From an uncultured Muribaculaceae bacterium (GTDB taxonomy: Bacteria; Bacteroidota; Bacteroidia; Bacteroidales; Muribaculaceae): a stretch of DNA of 64,000 bases. The position numbers and the translations under genes are program-made. A model generated the notes under the pieces. It did no database searches, was not told where the DNA came from, and saw only the letters and a program-made list of their open reading frames with translations. Each line of letters starts with the position of its first letter. Within the stretch, counting starts at the first letter, position 1. This document shows, piece by piece, positions 40,093-50,098 of the stretch. Location of the stretch: the NCBI GenBank assembly GCA_910579035.1, contig CAJTSR010000001.1:106058-170057 (forward strand), given 5' to 3'.

Positions 40093-43000
40093 ATGAAACA
40101 AACAGTTAGCCGACTGTTGCTTGTCACAGCCATGTTCATACTGTGCCTGCCACTGGCGATGGCACAGGCCAAATGGACAGTAAGCGGCACAGTCACCGAC
40201 CAAAACAACGAACCTCTGATAGGTGTCAGCATCACCTCCGGCAAAGACGCCGCCCGCATTGGCGCCACAACCGACATCGACGGCAAATACACCATCGTCG
40301 TACCCGCCGGAGCCACAATCAATTTCGCCTATGTTGGCTATGTGCCTCAGGACCTCAAGGCCGTCAACGGCACCCTCGACGTAGTATTGCAGGAAGACAA
40401 CAAGACCCTCGACGAAGTAGTGGTAGTAGGCTACGGCGTGCAGAAAAAAAGCTCCGTAACAGGCGCCATCTCGCAGGTAAAGGCCGAGGACATACAGAAC
40501 CGCACGGTTGTAAATCCTCAGTCCGCCCTTCAGGGCAAGACCGCAGGCGTACAGATCGTGTCGGCCTCCAACGCTCCCGGCTCGTCGCCGACGGTGCGCG
40601 TGCGCGGCTACTCGTCGAACGTGTCGTCCGACCCGCTTTATGTTGTCGACGGTGTGCGTCTGAGCGACATCAGCGGCCTCGACCCCAACGACATCGCATC
40701 TATCGAAGTGCTTAAGGACGCCGCCTCCGCAGCAATCTACGGTGCCGAGGCAGGCAACGGCGTGGTGCTCATCTCCACAAAGCGCGGCAAAGCCGGCCAG
40801 GGCAAGATTACCTACGACTTCCAGTACACTTCCGAACGCGTTGCCAAAGTGCCCAAGATGCTCAACGCCGAGCAGTACATCGAGTATATGGCCGAGGCCA
40901 ACACCTTCACTCTCGACCAGATGCTTCTCAACTGGGACGGCGTGACCAACACATCGTGGATCGACGAAACATTTGAAACCGGCCATATGCAGCGCCACAA
41001 CCTCTCTTTCACCAACGGCAACGAACGCGGAAACTACTACCTGTCGCTGTCCTATATGGATAACAACGGTATTATCGGCGGCGACGCTGACCGCTACAGC
41101 CGTCTTACCGCAGCCATCAACGCCGAGTACGACATCAAGGACTGGCTCAAGGTAGGCACCACCAACCAGATCGAGAAATGGAACTCCCGCCAAGTATCGT
41201 CGAACAACGAATACGGCTCGGTACTCACCTCCGTGCTTATGCTCGACCCCCTCACACCGTTCAAATATTCTCCGGACAATCTTCCCTCGCACATGGTACA
41301 GGCCCTGAACAGCGGCAAAGAACTTCTTACCGACAAGGACGGCAACTACTACTCGGTATCGCGCTGGCAGTCGGCCGAAAGCTACCACCCCTTCACCATG
41401 CGCGACAACACCGTGGCACGCCAGAGCGGATTCAACGTCAACGGTAGCATCTTCGGCGAGTTCAAGCCCGTCAAAGGCCTTGTAGTCACCTCGCGCCTCG
41501 GTTACCGCCTGTCAGCTTCCCGCAGCTCGTCGGTAGACCTTCCCTTCTACGGAAACGCCACCCAGAGCCGCGACTTCTTAGGCCTTACAGCGTCGAACTC
41601 CTCTACAATATACTACCAGTGGGAAAACTTCGCCAACTACTTCAAGACATTCGGCGAAAACACTATCAACGCCATGGTGGGTATGTCGTTCCAGGAATCG
41701 ACATACGACTATACCCAGGGTAGCCTCAGCCCCAACGCCGAGGACGCCATCAAGAAACGCGACCCGCTCTTCTGGTACCTCAACTTCGGCTCTGCCTCCG
41801 CCACCAAGGGCGTGGGCGGCGAAAAGACCCGCTCCTCGAAGTACTCCTACTTCGGCCGCGCAAGCTACGAATACGGAGGCCGCTACCACCTTCAGGCCTC
41901 ACTCCGTGCCGATGCCGCCGACCTCTCGAAGCTTCCCCTCACCAACCGCTGGGGTTACTTCCCCGCCGTGTCGGCAGGCTGGACACTCTCTGAAGAAAAG
42001 TTCTTTGAAGACATTCGCCACAAAGGCAACATCGACGTAATCAAGATCCGAGGCAGCTGGGGTCAGAACGGTAGCCTCGCAGCTCTCTCCGGCTATCCCT
42101 ACAGCACCGACATGGCTCTTGGCGCTCTCTATCCCTTCTTGCCGGGCAATAACTACATCACCGGATCCGCTCCCGCCACCATGGGCAACGACAAGCTCAA
42201 ATGGGAAACTTCCGAACAGCTCAACTTCGGTATCGACGCCCGCTTCCTCCGCAACCGACTCAGCTTCAGCGTTGACTGGTTCGACAAAAAGACCAAGGAC
42301 CTGCTCGTGAACGGCACCATACCCTCTCTCATTATCGGCGGCAACACTTCGCCTATGAACGCCGGTAACGTAAGCAACCAAGGCTGGGAAATCGAAGTGG
42401 GCTGGCGCGACCACGCGGGCGACTTCAACTACAGCATAAACGCCAACGTGGCAACGCTCAAGAACAAGGTAACCTACCTCGACCCCTCTATCCAGCGCAT
42501 AGGCGGCACCAACTTCCACACCTCCACCATAACCTACTTCGAGAAAGGATACCCCGTATACTACTTCAGGGGTTACAAATTTGCAGGTCTTGACGAAAAC
42601 GGCAACCCGACCTTCGCCGACCTCGACGGCAGCGGAACGCTCAACGACGGCGACATCACCTACATCGGCGACGCCATACCCGACGTGACATTCGGCCTCA
42701 CCCTTACCGCCGCTTGGAAAGGCTTCGACCTTACCGTGTTCGGCACAGGAGCTGCCGGCAACAAGGTGTTCAACTGCATCAACCGCGCCGACTTCCCCCA
42801 GTACAACAAACTCAAAGAGATTTTCTACGACAACCGCTGGACTGTCGACAATCCCAACGGCACCGTGCCCCGCGCCGGCGCTGCCAATATGGATAAATAC
42901 CAGATTTCCGACGCCATGGTATACGATGGTTCATTCTTCAAAATCAAACAGATACAGCTCGGCTACGTACTTCCGGCCAAGTGGCTCAGCACAATCCGTA

Positions 43001-43167
43001 TGAGCAACCTCCGCGTGTATGTGTCGCTCGACGATTTCTTCACCTTCACCAAATATCCCGGCTTCGACCCCGAAGTGGCTGTCAACGCCACATCAGGTAT
43101 GGGCGTAGACAAAGGCTCGTACCCCAGCTCGAAGAAACTGGTACTCGGCGCAAGCATTCAATTTTAA
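40093..43167 (+). CDS. SusC/RagA-family TonB-dependent outer-membrane transporter
   Basis: A 1024-residue protein: signal peptide 1-25 (ends LAMAQ), carboxypeptidase-regulatory-like domain (about 28-105, WTVSGTVTDQNNEPLIGVSI), TonB box region LDEVVVVGYG, plug domain (SALQGKTAGVQIV, VVDGVRLSDISGLDPNDIASIEVLKDAAS), then the 22-strand barrel ending in a terminal Phe (GASIQF). SusC proteins import oligosaccharides captured by the SusD lid, powered by TonB. The start lies 17 bases after a MITE, so its original leader has been altered. susD follows after 23 bases. Confidence 0.97.
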   Translation: MKQTVSRLLLVTAMFILCLPLAMAQAKWTVSGTVTDQNNEPLIGVSITSGKDAARIGATTDIDGKYTIVVPAGATINFAYVGYVPQDLKAVNGTLDVVLQEDNKTLDEVVVVGYGVQKKSSVTGAISQVKAEDIQNRTVVNPQSALQGKTAGVQIVSASNAPGSSPTVRVRGYSSNVSSDPLYVVDGVRLSDISGLDPNDIASIEVLKDAASAAIYGAEAGNGVVLISTKRGKAGQGKITYDFQYTSERVAKVPKMLNAEQYIEYMAEANTFTLDQMLLNWDGVTNTSWIDETFETGHMQRHNLSFTNGNERGNYYLSLSYMDNNGIIGGDADRYSRLTAAINAEYDIKDWLKVGTTNQIEKWNSRQVSSNNEYGSVLTSVLMLDPLTPFKYSPDNLPSHMVQALNSGKELLTDKDGNYYSVSRWQSAESYHPFTMRDNTVARQSGFNVNGSIFGEFKPVKGLVVTSRLGYRLSASRSSSVDLPFYGNATQSRDFLGLTASNSSTIYYQWENFANYFKTFGENTINAMVGMSFQESTYDYTQGSLSPNAEDAIKKRDPLFWYLNFGSASATKGVGGEKTRSSKYSYFGRASYEYGGRYHLQASLRADAADLSKLPLTNRWGYFPAVSAGWTLSEEKFFEDIRHKGNIDVIKIRGSWGQNGSLAALSGYPYSTDMALGALYPFLPGNNYITGSAPATMGNDKLKWETSEQLNFGIDARFLRNRLSFSVDWFDKKTKDLLVNGTIPSLIIGGNTSPMNAGNVSNQGWEIEVGWRDHAGDFNYSINANVATLKNKVTYLDPSIQRIGGTNFHTSTITYFEKGYPVYYFRGYKFAGLDENGNPTFADLDGSGTLNDGDITYIGDAIPDVTFGLTLTAAWKGFDLTVFGTGAAGNKVFNCINRADFPQYNKLKEIFYDNRWTVDNPNGTVPRAGAANMDKYQISDAMVYDGSFFKIKQIQLGYVLPAKWLSTIRMSNLRVYVSLDDFFTFTKYPGFDPEVAVNATSGMGVDKGSYPSSKKLVLGASIQF

Positions 43168-43190
43168 CAATCTCGACCACGCTAATAATC

Positions 43191-44759
43191 ATGAAAGTAA
43201 AACATATCATTATAGCGCTTGCCGCAGCGCTGTCGGTAGGACTCGCTTCCTGCGATGACAAACTCGACATACCCAAGCACGGCAACATGGGCGGCCAAGA
43301 CGACTTCTACAAGACCGACGAACAGGCCATGCAGGCAGCAGCCTCCCTCTACAGCTCATGGTCCGGCAACTACTACGACTGGTTCTTCCTCAAAAACCTT
43401 ATATCCGACGATGCATGGACCGGCGGCGGCTCGCGCGGCGACAACGCCGACTATGAACGGCTCAACGAGTACACCTTCGACACCGATCACGGCAGCATCA
43501 AAACAACCTACAAGAACCTCTATGCAATAATATACAATGCCAATCTCATAATCGAGAAAGTGGAGCCGGACACCCCGGTTAAGAAACGCGTACTCGCCGA
43601 GGCCTACTTCTTCCGCGCATGGGCACACTTCGAGCTTGTCACCCTCTGGGGCACGGCTCCGGTGGTTGACCATCTCCTTGCCAACGGAGAATACCACCAG
43701 CCCAACAGCACGCCCGAAGCGCTGTGGGCAATCGTGGAAAGCGACCTCACCACCGCTATCGAAATGAGCGCCCTGCCCTCGAAAGCCGACGTAAACGACA
43801 AGGAAACGACCATACGCATCACCCTCGAGGCGGCTCAGGCCATGCTTGGCAAGGCATACCTCTTCCAAGGCAAAGATGCTGACGCAGCCAAGATGCTCGA
43901 CAAGGTAATCGATTCCAAGAAATACGACCTGTACCGTGGCGAACTCGACATGCTCCACCATGCCGCAGCCAACTCCTGCTGCGAATCAATCCTCGAAGCG
44001 CAGAAACGCAACGACCCCGAGCAAACATGGTCGCAGTTCACTATGACATACCTTATGATGGGATGGCGCACCGCCCTTCTCAATGTCGGTGACCTTAGCC
44101 AGTCTTTCGCCTTGGGCACTTACGGCTTCCTCAATCCCAAAAAGGACCTCTATGACGCTTTCGTAGCCACAGAGGGTGTCGACGGATACCGTCTTAAATC
44201 CACCCTACGCACCTACGAACAGCTCAACAAGGAATACAACTTATCCCAAAAGTCCGGTGAACGCCTCGTAGGCCACGAAGGCGTGTTCAACTGGAAAAAC
44301 CGCGCCCTCAAAGAAGACTGCATCATGGACGCCGAGTACTTCCAAGGCTTCCAGTACATCAATCTGCGTGTGATGCGCTATGCCGAAGTCCTTCTCCTCG
44401 CAGCCGAGGCCCACATCAAGGGTGGCAGCGCCGCAAAAGCCGTGGAATACGTCAACATTATCCGCGAGCGCGCCCGCCTCACCCCCCTCGGCTCGGTGAC
44501 CCTCGAAGACATCAAGAATGAAAAGCGCCTCGAACTCTGCTTTGAAGCAGTACGCTTCCAGGACCTCGTGCGCTGGGGCGACGCCGAAAAAGTACTCGGC
44601 CAACAGGGCAAACAAATTCCCGCATTTGTCGACGGCAAAGTAGTGCCTGCCGCATTCACCAACGCCACATTCGGATTCAAGCCCAAACACAAACTCCTGC
44701 CGATACCCCGCGTGGAACTTGAGCTGAATTCCAATATGACCCAGAACGAAAACTGGTAA
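43191..44759 (+). CDS. SusD/RagB-family surface glycan-binding lipoprotein
   Basis: The ATG at 43191 gives 522 residues. Lipoprotein leader ends GLASC. The TPR-like SusD fold is recognised by KTTYKNLYAIIYNANLIIEKV, VLAEAYFFRAWAHFELVTLWGTAPVV and the C-terminal RVMRYAEVLLLAAEAHIKGG, NEKRLELCFEAVRFQDLVRWGDA, HKLLPIPRVELELN. It forms the lid of the SusC transporter. It is followed after 21 bases by a lipoprotein esterase where a SusE/F-type binding protein is often found. Confidence 0.96.
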   Translation: MKVKHIIIALAAALSVGLASCDDKLDIPKHGNMGGQDDFYKTDEQAMQAAASLYSSWSGNYYDWFFLKNLISDDAWTGGGSRGDNADYERLNEYTFDTDHGSIKTTYKNLYAIIYNANLIIEKVEPDTPVKKRVLAEAYFFRAWAHFELVTLWGTAPVVDHLLANGEYHQPNSTPEALWAIVESDLTTAIEMSALPSKADVNDKETTIRITLEAAQAMLGKAYLFQGKDADAAKMLDKVIDSKKYDLYRGELDMLHHAAANSCCESILEAQKRNDPEQTWSQFTMTYLMMGWRTALLNVGDLSQSFALGTYGFLNPKKDLYDAFVATEGVDGYRLKSTLRTYEQLNKEYNLSQKSGERLVGHEGVFNWKNRALKEDCIMDAEYFQGFQYINLRVMRYAEVLLLAAEAHIKGGSAAKAVEYVNIIRERARLTPLGSVTLEDIKNEKRLELCFEAVRFQDLVRWGDAEKVLGQQGKQIPAFVDGKVVPAAFTNATFGFKPKHKLLPIPRVELELNSNMTQNENW

Positions 44760-44780
44760 AAAACCTTAACACGAAAAACG

Positions 44781-46430
44781 ATGAAAAAAATATATTTACT
44801 GTGGCTCCTGCCTCTGCTCTGCCTGCTGGCCGGATGCTCCGAAAATCCCATCGACGACCTCGGCGGAAAATACGACTATGTGAAGCGTTTCAACTTTGAA
44901 AACGCCGAAGTAGGCCAGACACTAAAACTCAAAAAAGGCTTCAAGGAGCTAAACATCGGCCTTTCGAACGCCCAGGGCGAAAAAATGGATCTCAAGGTAT
45001 ACCTCCGCGACTGGGTGCTGCAACCCGGCGCATACACGGTGGCCGAAAGCATTACCGAAATGGACCTTGTGAAGAACTTCACCTTCATCGGCAGCACCGA
45101 AAACAATGAATATGTCTGCTCCGAAGGCTCGCTGAACGTGGTGATCGAGAACGGACTGTATAAAATCAACGGCATCTTCACCGACCGTGCCAACGAAGGC
45201 GCCCACCAGTTCGTGGTCAACTACAAAGGCAAGCTCGAATTCATAGTAGGCGAAGACGACCCCGAACCCAGCGGTTACAAGGTGACTATGAGCAAGCAGC
45301 AGGCTACCATCCAGGATCCTGTCACCTACCAGCCCATACCCCTGCCCGGCCTCTCGAAATATACCTTCAAGATTACCGACCCCGACGGCAACGACGCCGG
45401 CGCCATCGACGCTATCAACGCCACCGATGTCGATATCACAGCCCTTGCAGGAACATACAAAATCCAAGGCAACCCCGACAAGGCATGGCTCATGGACAAC
45501 GGCTGGACAGCGCCCGACTGGGGCATGGCCGGAGGCACATACTTCGTGGCTCCCGACGGCAAGAAGCAGTACATCACCGGCGGCGAGCTGGCCATAGAGT
45601 TCGTTGACGGTATCAACGGCGAACAGCTCATCAATTTCGCAGGCTCGGCTCTGCCGTTCATAAATGCCGACGGCACTCCCGGCACCACCACCAACGTGTC
45701 GCTCAAATTCGCCGAAATGCTCACAGTATCCGGCACCGAACTGCGCGACCTCAAAATCAACAGCGCCGTTCTCGGACGCGAAGTGCCATACTCGGTATTT
45801 CTCCCCGACGGCTACGACGGCACCAAGAGCTATCCCGTGCTGTATATGCTTCACGGCGCTGCCGGCAACAACAACGACTGGCTCCAGAACGGCATGGTAT
45901 CGGCTTTCGCTGCATCTGCCGGACGCGACATGGTGGTTGTATGCCCCTGCGCCACACTCGACGGCTTCGACACCTTCTATATCAACAACTACGCCGGCAA
46001 GGGCGTGAAATACGAAGAGTTCTTCTTCACCGAACTCCTGCCCAAGGTAGAGGCTGATTTCAAAATCAAGCCCGGCAAGGAAAACCGAGGCATCTCCGGC
46101 CTGTCGATGGGCGGCTACGGCTCGCTCTACTACGGTCTTGGCCACGCCGACATGTTCTGCCACATATATGCCTGCAGCCCCGCCACATGGATAGAAAACA
46201 CTCCCAACATCTACGAAATGATGTGGGTGCCCGGACTGCCCGGCATAACAGTGGAAATCGGCACCAAGGACTTCCTCTATGAGTCGGCCTGCGGATTCCG
46301 CGAAGCTCTCAAGAACTCGCAGATACAATGGGACTTCATCGAACGCGAAGGCGCTCACGACTGGGCTTTCTGGACTGCCTGCACCCCCAAAATCCTTAAA
46401 AAATTCTCTGAAATTTTCCCCGCTGAATAA
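44781..46430 (+). CDS. Lipoprotein with N-terminal beta domains fused to a CE1-like esterase
   Basis: A 549-residue lipoprotein (LLAGC). Residues about 25-155 and 165-315 look like two beta-sandwich modules; the second has DVDITALAGTYKIQG and GMAGGTYFVAPDGKK. Residues about 325-549 are an esterase of the feruloyl/acetyl esterase (esterase D, CE1-like) type: VLYMLHGAAGNNNDW, nucleophile GLSMGG (Ser442) and HDWAFW (His). It occupies the SusE/F position, so the beta modules may bind glycan at the cell surface while the C-terminal domain removes ester substituents. The ligand is unknown. A strong hairpin follows the gene. Confidence 0.85.
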   Translation: MKKIYLLWLLPLLCLLAGCSENPIDDLGGKYDYVKRFNFENAEVGQTLKLKKGFKELNIGLSNAQGEKMDLKVYLRDWVLQPGAYTVAESITEMDLVKNFTFIGSTENNEYVCSEGSLNVVIENGLYKINGIFTDRANEGAHQFVVNYKGKLEFIVGEDDPEPSGYKVTMSKQQATIQDPVTYQPIPLPGLSKYTFKITDPDGNDAGAIDAINATDVDITALAGTYKIQGNPDKAWLMDNGWTAPDWGMAGGTYFVAPDGKKQYITGGELAIEFVDGINGEQLINFAGSALPFINADGTPGTTTNVSLKFAEMLTVSGTELRDLKINSAVLGREVPYSVFLPDGYDGTKSYPVLYMLHGAAGNNNDWLQNGMVSAFAASAGRDMVVVCPCATLDGFDTFYINNYAGKGVKYEEFFFTELLPKVEADFKIKPGKENRGISGLSMGGYGSLYYGLGHADMFCHIYACSPATWIENTPNIYEMMWVPGLPGITVEIGTKDFLYESACGFREALKNSQIQWDFIEREGAHDWAFWTACTPKILKKFSEIFPAE

Positions 46431-46444
46431 TTAACCAAGGGAAA

Positions 46445-46505
46445 CGGAGCCTCAATTTACATGGTTTGCGGAATATCCGTAAATTGAGGCTCCGCTCCCC
46501 TTTTT
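46445..46505 (+). terminator. Long-stem terminator within the PUL
   Basis: A 16-bp perfect stem (46445-46460 with 46479-46494) followed by CTCCCCTTTTTT. It lies 15 bases after the lipoprotein esterase and should reduce transcription into the downstream esterase and GH3 genes. Confidence 0.85.
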
Positions 46506-46540
46506 CATACTTCGACATTTCAACCAATCAATATCTCCAT

Positions 46541-47734
46541 ATGAAAAAATATCTCATACTCGGCGTTGCCATGTTAGGCGCTCTCGCCGCAAACGCCCAG
46601 CAGGCTCTCTGGGGAGCTGCTCCCGTGGTTTCACCCGAAATACACCCCGACAACACCGTAACGTTCCGCCTCAAGGCTCCGAAGGCCGACAAGGTGCAGG
46701 TGACAGGCGACTTCCTGCCCACACAGAAGATAAAGACCCCGTTCGGCGAGTTTGACGGCCCGGGCGTTGCCGACCTCGTGCATAAAGACGGCGTGTGGGA
46801 ATACACCACCACCGCACCCCTCGCACCCGAGCTGTACAGCTACACCTTCCTTGTCGACGACCTCAAGATCACCGACCCGTCGAACGTTCACCAGCTCCGC
46901 GACGTGGCAAGCGTCACCAACGTGTTCATAATCGGCGGCGACTATGCCGACTATTTCAAAATCAACGACGTACCCCACGGCACAGTGTCGAAAGTATGGT
47001 ACAACAGCCCCTCGCTGGGTATGAACCGCCGACTCACCGTGTACACTCCTGCCGGATATGAGAAGGGCGACAAGCGCTATCCCGTGTTCTACCTCCTCCA
47101 CGGCATGGGTGGCGACGAGAACGCGTGGACCGAGCTTGGACGCGCAGCCCAGGTGCTCGACAATATGATTGCCCAGGGCAAGGCCGAACCCATGATTGTG
47201 GTTATGACAAACGGCAACGCCGCCCTGCAGGCCGCTCCCGGCGAATCGAGCCTCGGCTTCGCCGCTCCGTCGATCCAGCTTCCCAAGACTATGGAAGGCT
47301 CTTTTGAAACACACTTCCCCGAAGTGGTGAACTTCATCGACAAGAACTACCGCACCAAGGCAAGCAAAGACAGCCGCGCTATCGCAGGCCTCTCGATGGG
47401 TGGCTTCCATTCCATGCACATATCCAAGGAATATCCCGACATGTTCGACTACGTGGGCCTCTTCTCGGCAGCCATCATGCCCGACAAAAAAGTGAAATCG
47501 CCTATCTACGACAATATCGAAGGCAAACTCAAAGTGCAGTTCGACAAAAAGCCCGCTCTCTACTGGATAGCCATCGGCGACAAGGACTTCCTCTATCAGG
47601 CTAACACCGAATATCGCAAGATGCTCGACGACAAAGGCTACAAGTATGTATACCGCGAGTCGCCCGACGGCCATATCTGGAAAAACTGGCGTATCTATCT
47701 CACCGAGTTCGTGCCTATGCTCTTCAAAAAATAA
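46541..47734 (+). CDS. Secreted CE1-like esterase with N-terminal E-set (CBM48-like) domain
   Basis: The ATG at 46541 gives 397 residues with signal peptide 1-19 (ANAQ). Residues about 25-125 form an E-set/CBM48-like sandwich (VTFRLKAPKADKVQVTGDF, YSYTFLVDDLKITDPSN), as in XynZ-type feruloyl esterases. The catalytic domain has FYLLHGMGGDENAWTELG, GLSMGG (Ser285) and DGHIWKNW containing the catalytic His. It is likely to cleave hydroxycinnamate or acetyl esters from plant glycans; the substrate is inferred from family and PUL context. It is 9 bases upstream of the first GH3 gene. Confidence 0.88.
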   Translation: MKKYLILGVAMLGALAANAQQALWGAAPVVSPEIHPDNTVTFRLKAPKADKVQVTGDFLPTQKIKTPFGEFDGPGVADLVHKDGVWEYTTTAPLAPELYSYTFLVDDLKITDPSNVHQLRDVASVTNVFIIGGDYADYFKINDVPHGTVSKVWYNSPSLGMNRRLTVYTPAGYEKGDKRYPVFYLLHGMGGDENAWTELGRAAQVLDNMIAQGKAEPMIVVMTNGNAALQAAPGESSLGFAAPSIQLPKTMEGSFETHFPEVVNFIDKNYRTKASKDSRAIAGLSMGGFHSMHISKEYPDMFDYVGLFSAAIMPDKKVKSPIYDNIEGKLKVQFDKKPALYWIAIGDKDFLYQANTEYRKMLDDKGYKYVYRESPDGHIWKNWRIYLTEFVPMLFKK

Positions 47735-47743
47735 GACGGTACT

Positions 47744-50092
47744 ATGACTAAACAGATTTTCACAGCGGCAGCTTTTGCAGCCGTGATGCTTTCGGCCTGC
47801 GGCCCCAAGACCCCGATGCTCGGCGAGGCACCTCTCGACGAGGTTATCGCCGCAATGACGCCCGAAGAAAAAGCCCGGCTCGTAATCGGCACCGGCATGG
47901 CCGGTATGGACAACGGCGACAGCGCCGTCGTAGGCGAAACCCGCAACATCGTTCCCGGTGCGGCCGGAACAACATATCCCATTCCACGCCTCGGCATACC
48001 CTCAGTAGTGCTTGCCGACGGCCCGGCGGGACTCCGCATCAATCCTACCCGCGAAGGCGACAGCGCCACATACTACTGCACCCATTTCCCCATCGGAACC
48101 CTGCTTGCATGCACATGGGACACCACTCTTGTGGCCAACGTGGGCAAGGCAATCGGCAACGAGGTGCTTGAGTACGGTGCCGACGTACTTCTCGCCCCGG
48201 CTCTCAACATACACCGTAACCCCTTGTGCGGCCGCAACTTCGAGTATTACTCCGAAGACCCCGTGGTAAGCGGCGAAATAGCCGCGGCATACGTGCGCGG
48301 CGTGCAGTCGAACGGCGTCGGCACAAGCATCAAGCACTTTGCCGTCAACAGCCAGGAAACAAACCGCATGGGCAACGACGCCCGCCTGTCGGAGCGCGCC
48401 CTCCGCGAGATATATCTCAAAGGCTTCGAGATAGCCGTGAAGGAAAGCAAGCCCTGGACAGTAATGTCGTCGTACAACTATATCAACGGTGACTATGCCT
48501 CCGAGTCGGCCGAGCTGCAGACAGCCATGCTCCGCGACGAATGGGGATTCGACGGCATGGTAATGACCGACTGGTTCGGCGGCAAGGACGCAGTGGCCCA
48601 GATGAAAGCCGGTAACGACATGCTCCAGCCCGGATATGCCAAGCAGTACGAGCAGATAATGGAAGGCCTCAAAGACGGCAGCCTCGACGAGAAGGTGCTC
48701 GACCGCAACGTTAAGCGCATTCTCGAAATGATTATGCTCACACCGCGTTTCAAAGGCTATCAGTACACCAACAAGCCCGATTTGACGGCACACGCCGACG
48801 TGACACGCCGCAGCGCCACCGAGGGCATGGTGCTGCTCAAAAACGACAACAACGCTCTCCCGATGGCCGACGATGTGAAGAAAATCGCCGTCTACGGCTG
48901 CACGTCCTACGACTTCATAGCAGGCGGCACCGGCTCGGGCAATGTGAACCGCGCATACACCGTATCGCTGCTCGACGGTCTTAAAAACGCCGGATTCGTA
49001 ACCGATACCGCGCTTCAGGCCGCTTATGAAAAGCACATCGCAGCTGAAAACGACAAGAACAAACCCGAACCTGGGCGCTTCTCCGCTTTCATGCCCAAGA
49101 AACTTCCTGAAGAAATGCTGATTCCCGCTGCCGACCTCGCCCGTCAGGCAGAAGAATCCGACATAGCCCTTATAACGATAGGCCGCATGTCTGGCGAGTT
49201 CCTCGACCGCGAATCGGGCGACTTCTATCTCAGCGACAACAACCGCAAGCTCATCGACGACGTTGCCCGCGCCTTCCACGCCAAAGGCAAGAAAGTGGTG
49301 GTGGTTATGAACATCGGCGGAGTAATCGAAACAGCTTCTTGGAAAAACACCCCCGACGCCATCCTCTGCGCATGGCAGGGCGGACAGGAAGGCGGCAACA
49401 GCGTGGCCGACATTCTCACCGGCAAGGCAAACCCCAGCGGCAAGCTCACTATGACATTCCCGGTGCGCTTTGAGGACCACGCATCGTCTGCCAACTTCCC
49501 CATCGACATCAAGGCCAATGTCGACCTTACCAACAAGGAAGAGAAAGCCGAAGCCGACAAGGTGAAGTTTGTTGACTACACACCCTACGAGGAAGACATC
49601 TACGTAGGCTACCGCTACTTCGATTCCTTCGGCAAGGATATTTCCTATCCCTTCGGCTACGGCCTGTCGTACACCACCTTTGAATACGGCACTCCCGTGA
49701 TTGCCGTGGTAGACGGCAAGTACGTGGTGAAGGTAGACGTCAAGAATACCGGCAAGGCCGACGGCAAGGAAGTGGTGCAGCTCTATGTCACCGCACCCGA
49801 CGCCAAGGCAGCCAACAAGCCCGAAAAAGAGCTTAAAGCATTTGCCAAGACCCGCGAACTCGCTCCCGGCGAATCGGAAACCGTGGTATTGACCGTCGAC
49901 CCGGCAACCCTCGCCTCCTTCGACGAAGCAGAATCCGCATGGGTAGTGGCTCCCGGCACCTACCGCTTCCTCGTAGGCGCATCCTCGCGCGACATACGCG
50001 GCGAAATGACCGCCGACGTGGAAGGCTCGCAGCAGAAGGTAGCCAGCCTGCTCAGCCCCAAAACAGAAATCAACCGTCTAACCCGCAACTAA
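47744..50092 (+). CDS. GH3 beta-glucosidase-type lipoprotein
   Basis: A 782-residue GH3 enzyme with lipoprotein leader LSAC (Cys19). N-terminal barrel: PRLGIPSVVLADGPAGLR, APALNIHRNPLCGRNFEYYSEDP, SIKHFAVNSQETNR, and the nucleophile VMTDW (Asp276). The second alpha/beta domain has GEFLDRESGDF and AWQGGQEGGNSVADIL, followed by a C-terminal FnIII domain starting near residue 650. GH3 enzymes remove terminal beta-linked glucose or xylose, and specificity cannot be read here. It is paired 6 bases from a second GH3. Confidence 0.92.
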   Translation: MTKQIFTAAAFAAVMLSACGPKTPMLGEAPLDEVIAAMTPEEKARLVIGTGMAGMDNGDSAVVGETRNIVPGAAGTTYPIPRLGIPSVVLADGPAGLRINPTREGDSATYYCTHFPIGTLLACTWDTTLVANVGKAIGNEVLEYGADVLLAPALNIHRNPLCGRNFEYYSEDPVVSGEIAAAYVRGVQSNGVGTSIKHFAVNSQETNRMGNDARLSERALREIYLKGFEIAVKESKPWTVMSSYNYINGDYASESAELQTAMLRDEWGFDGMVMTDWFGGKDAVAQMKAGNDMLQPGYAKQYEQIMEGLKDGSLDEKVLDRNVKRILEMIMLTPRFKGYQYTNKPDLTAHADVTRRSATEGMVLLKNDNNALPMADDVKKIAVYGCTSYDFIAGGTGSGNVNRAYTVSLLDGLKNAGFVTDTALQAAYEKHIAAENDKNKPEPGRFSAFMPKKLPEEMLIPAADLARQAEESDIALITIGRMSGEFLDRESGDFYLSDNNRKLIDDVARAFHAKGKKVVVVMNIGGVIETASWKNTPDAILCAWQGGQEGGNSVADILTGKANPSGKLTMTFPVRFEDHASSANFPIDIKANVDLTNKEEKAEADKVKFVDYTPYEEDIYVGYRYFDSFGKDISYPFGYGLSYTTFEYGTPVIAVVDGKYVVKVDVKNTGKADGKEVVQLYVTAPDAKAANKPEKELKAFAKTRELAPGESETVVLTVDPATLASFDEAESAWVVAPGTYRFLVGASSRDIRGEMTADVEGSQQKVASLLSPKTEINRLTRN

Positions 50093-50098
50093 GCATTT

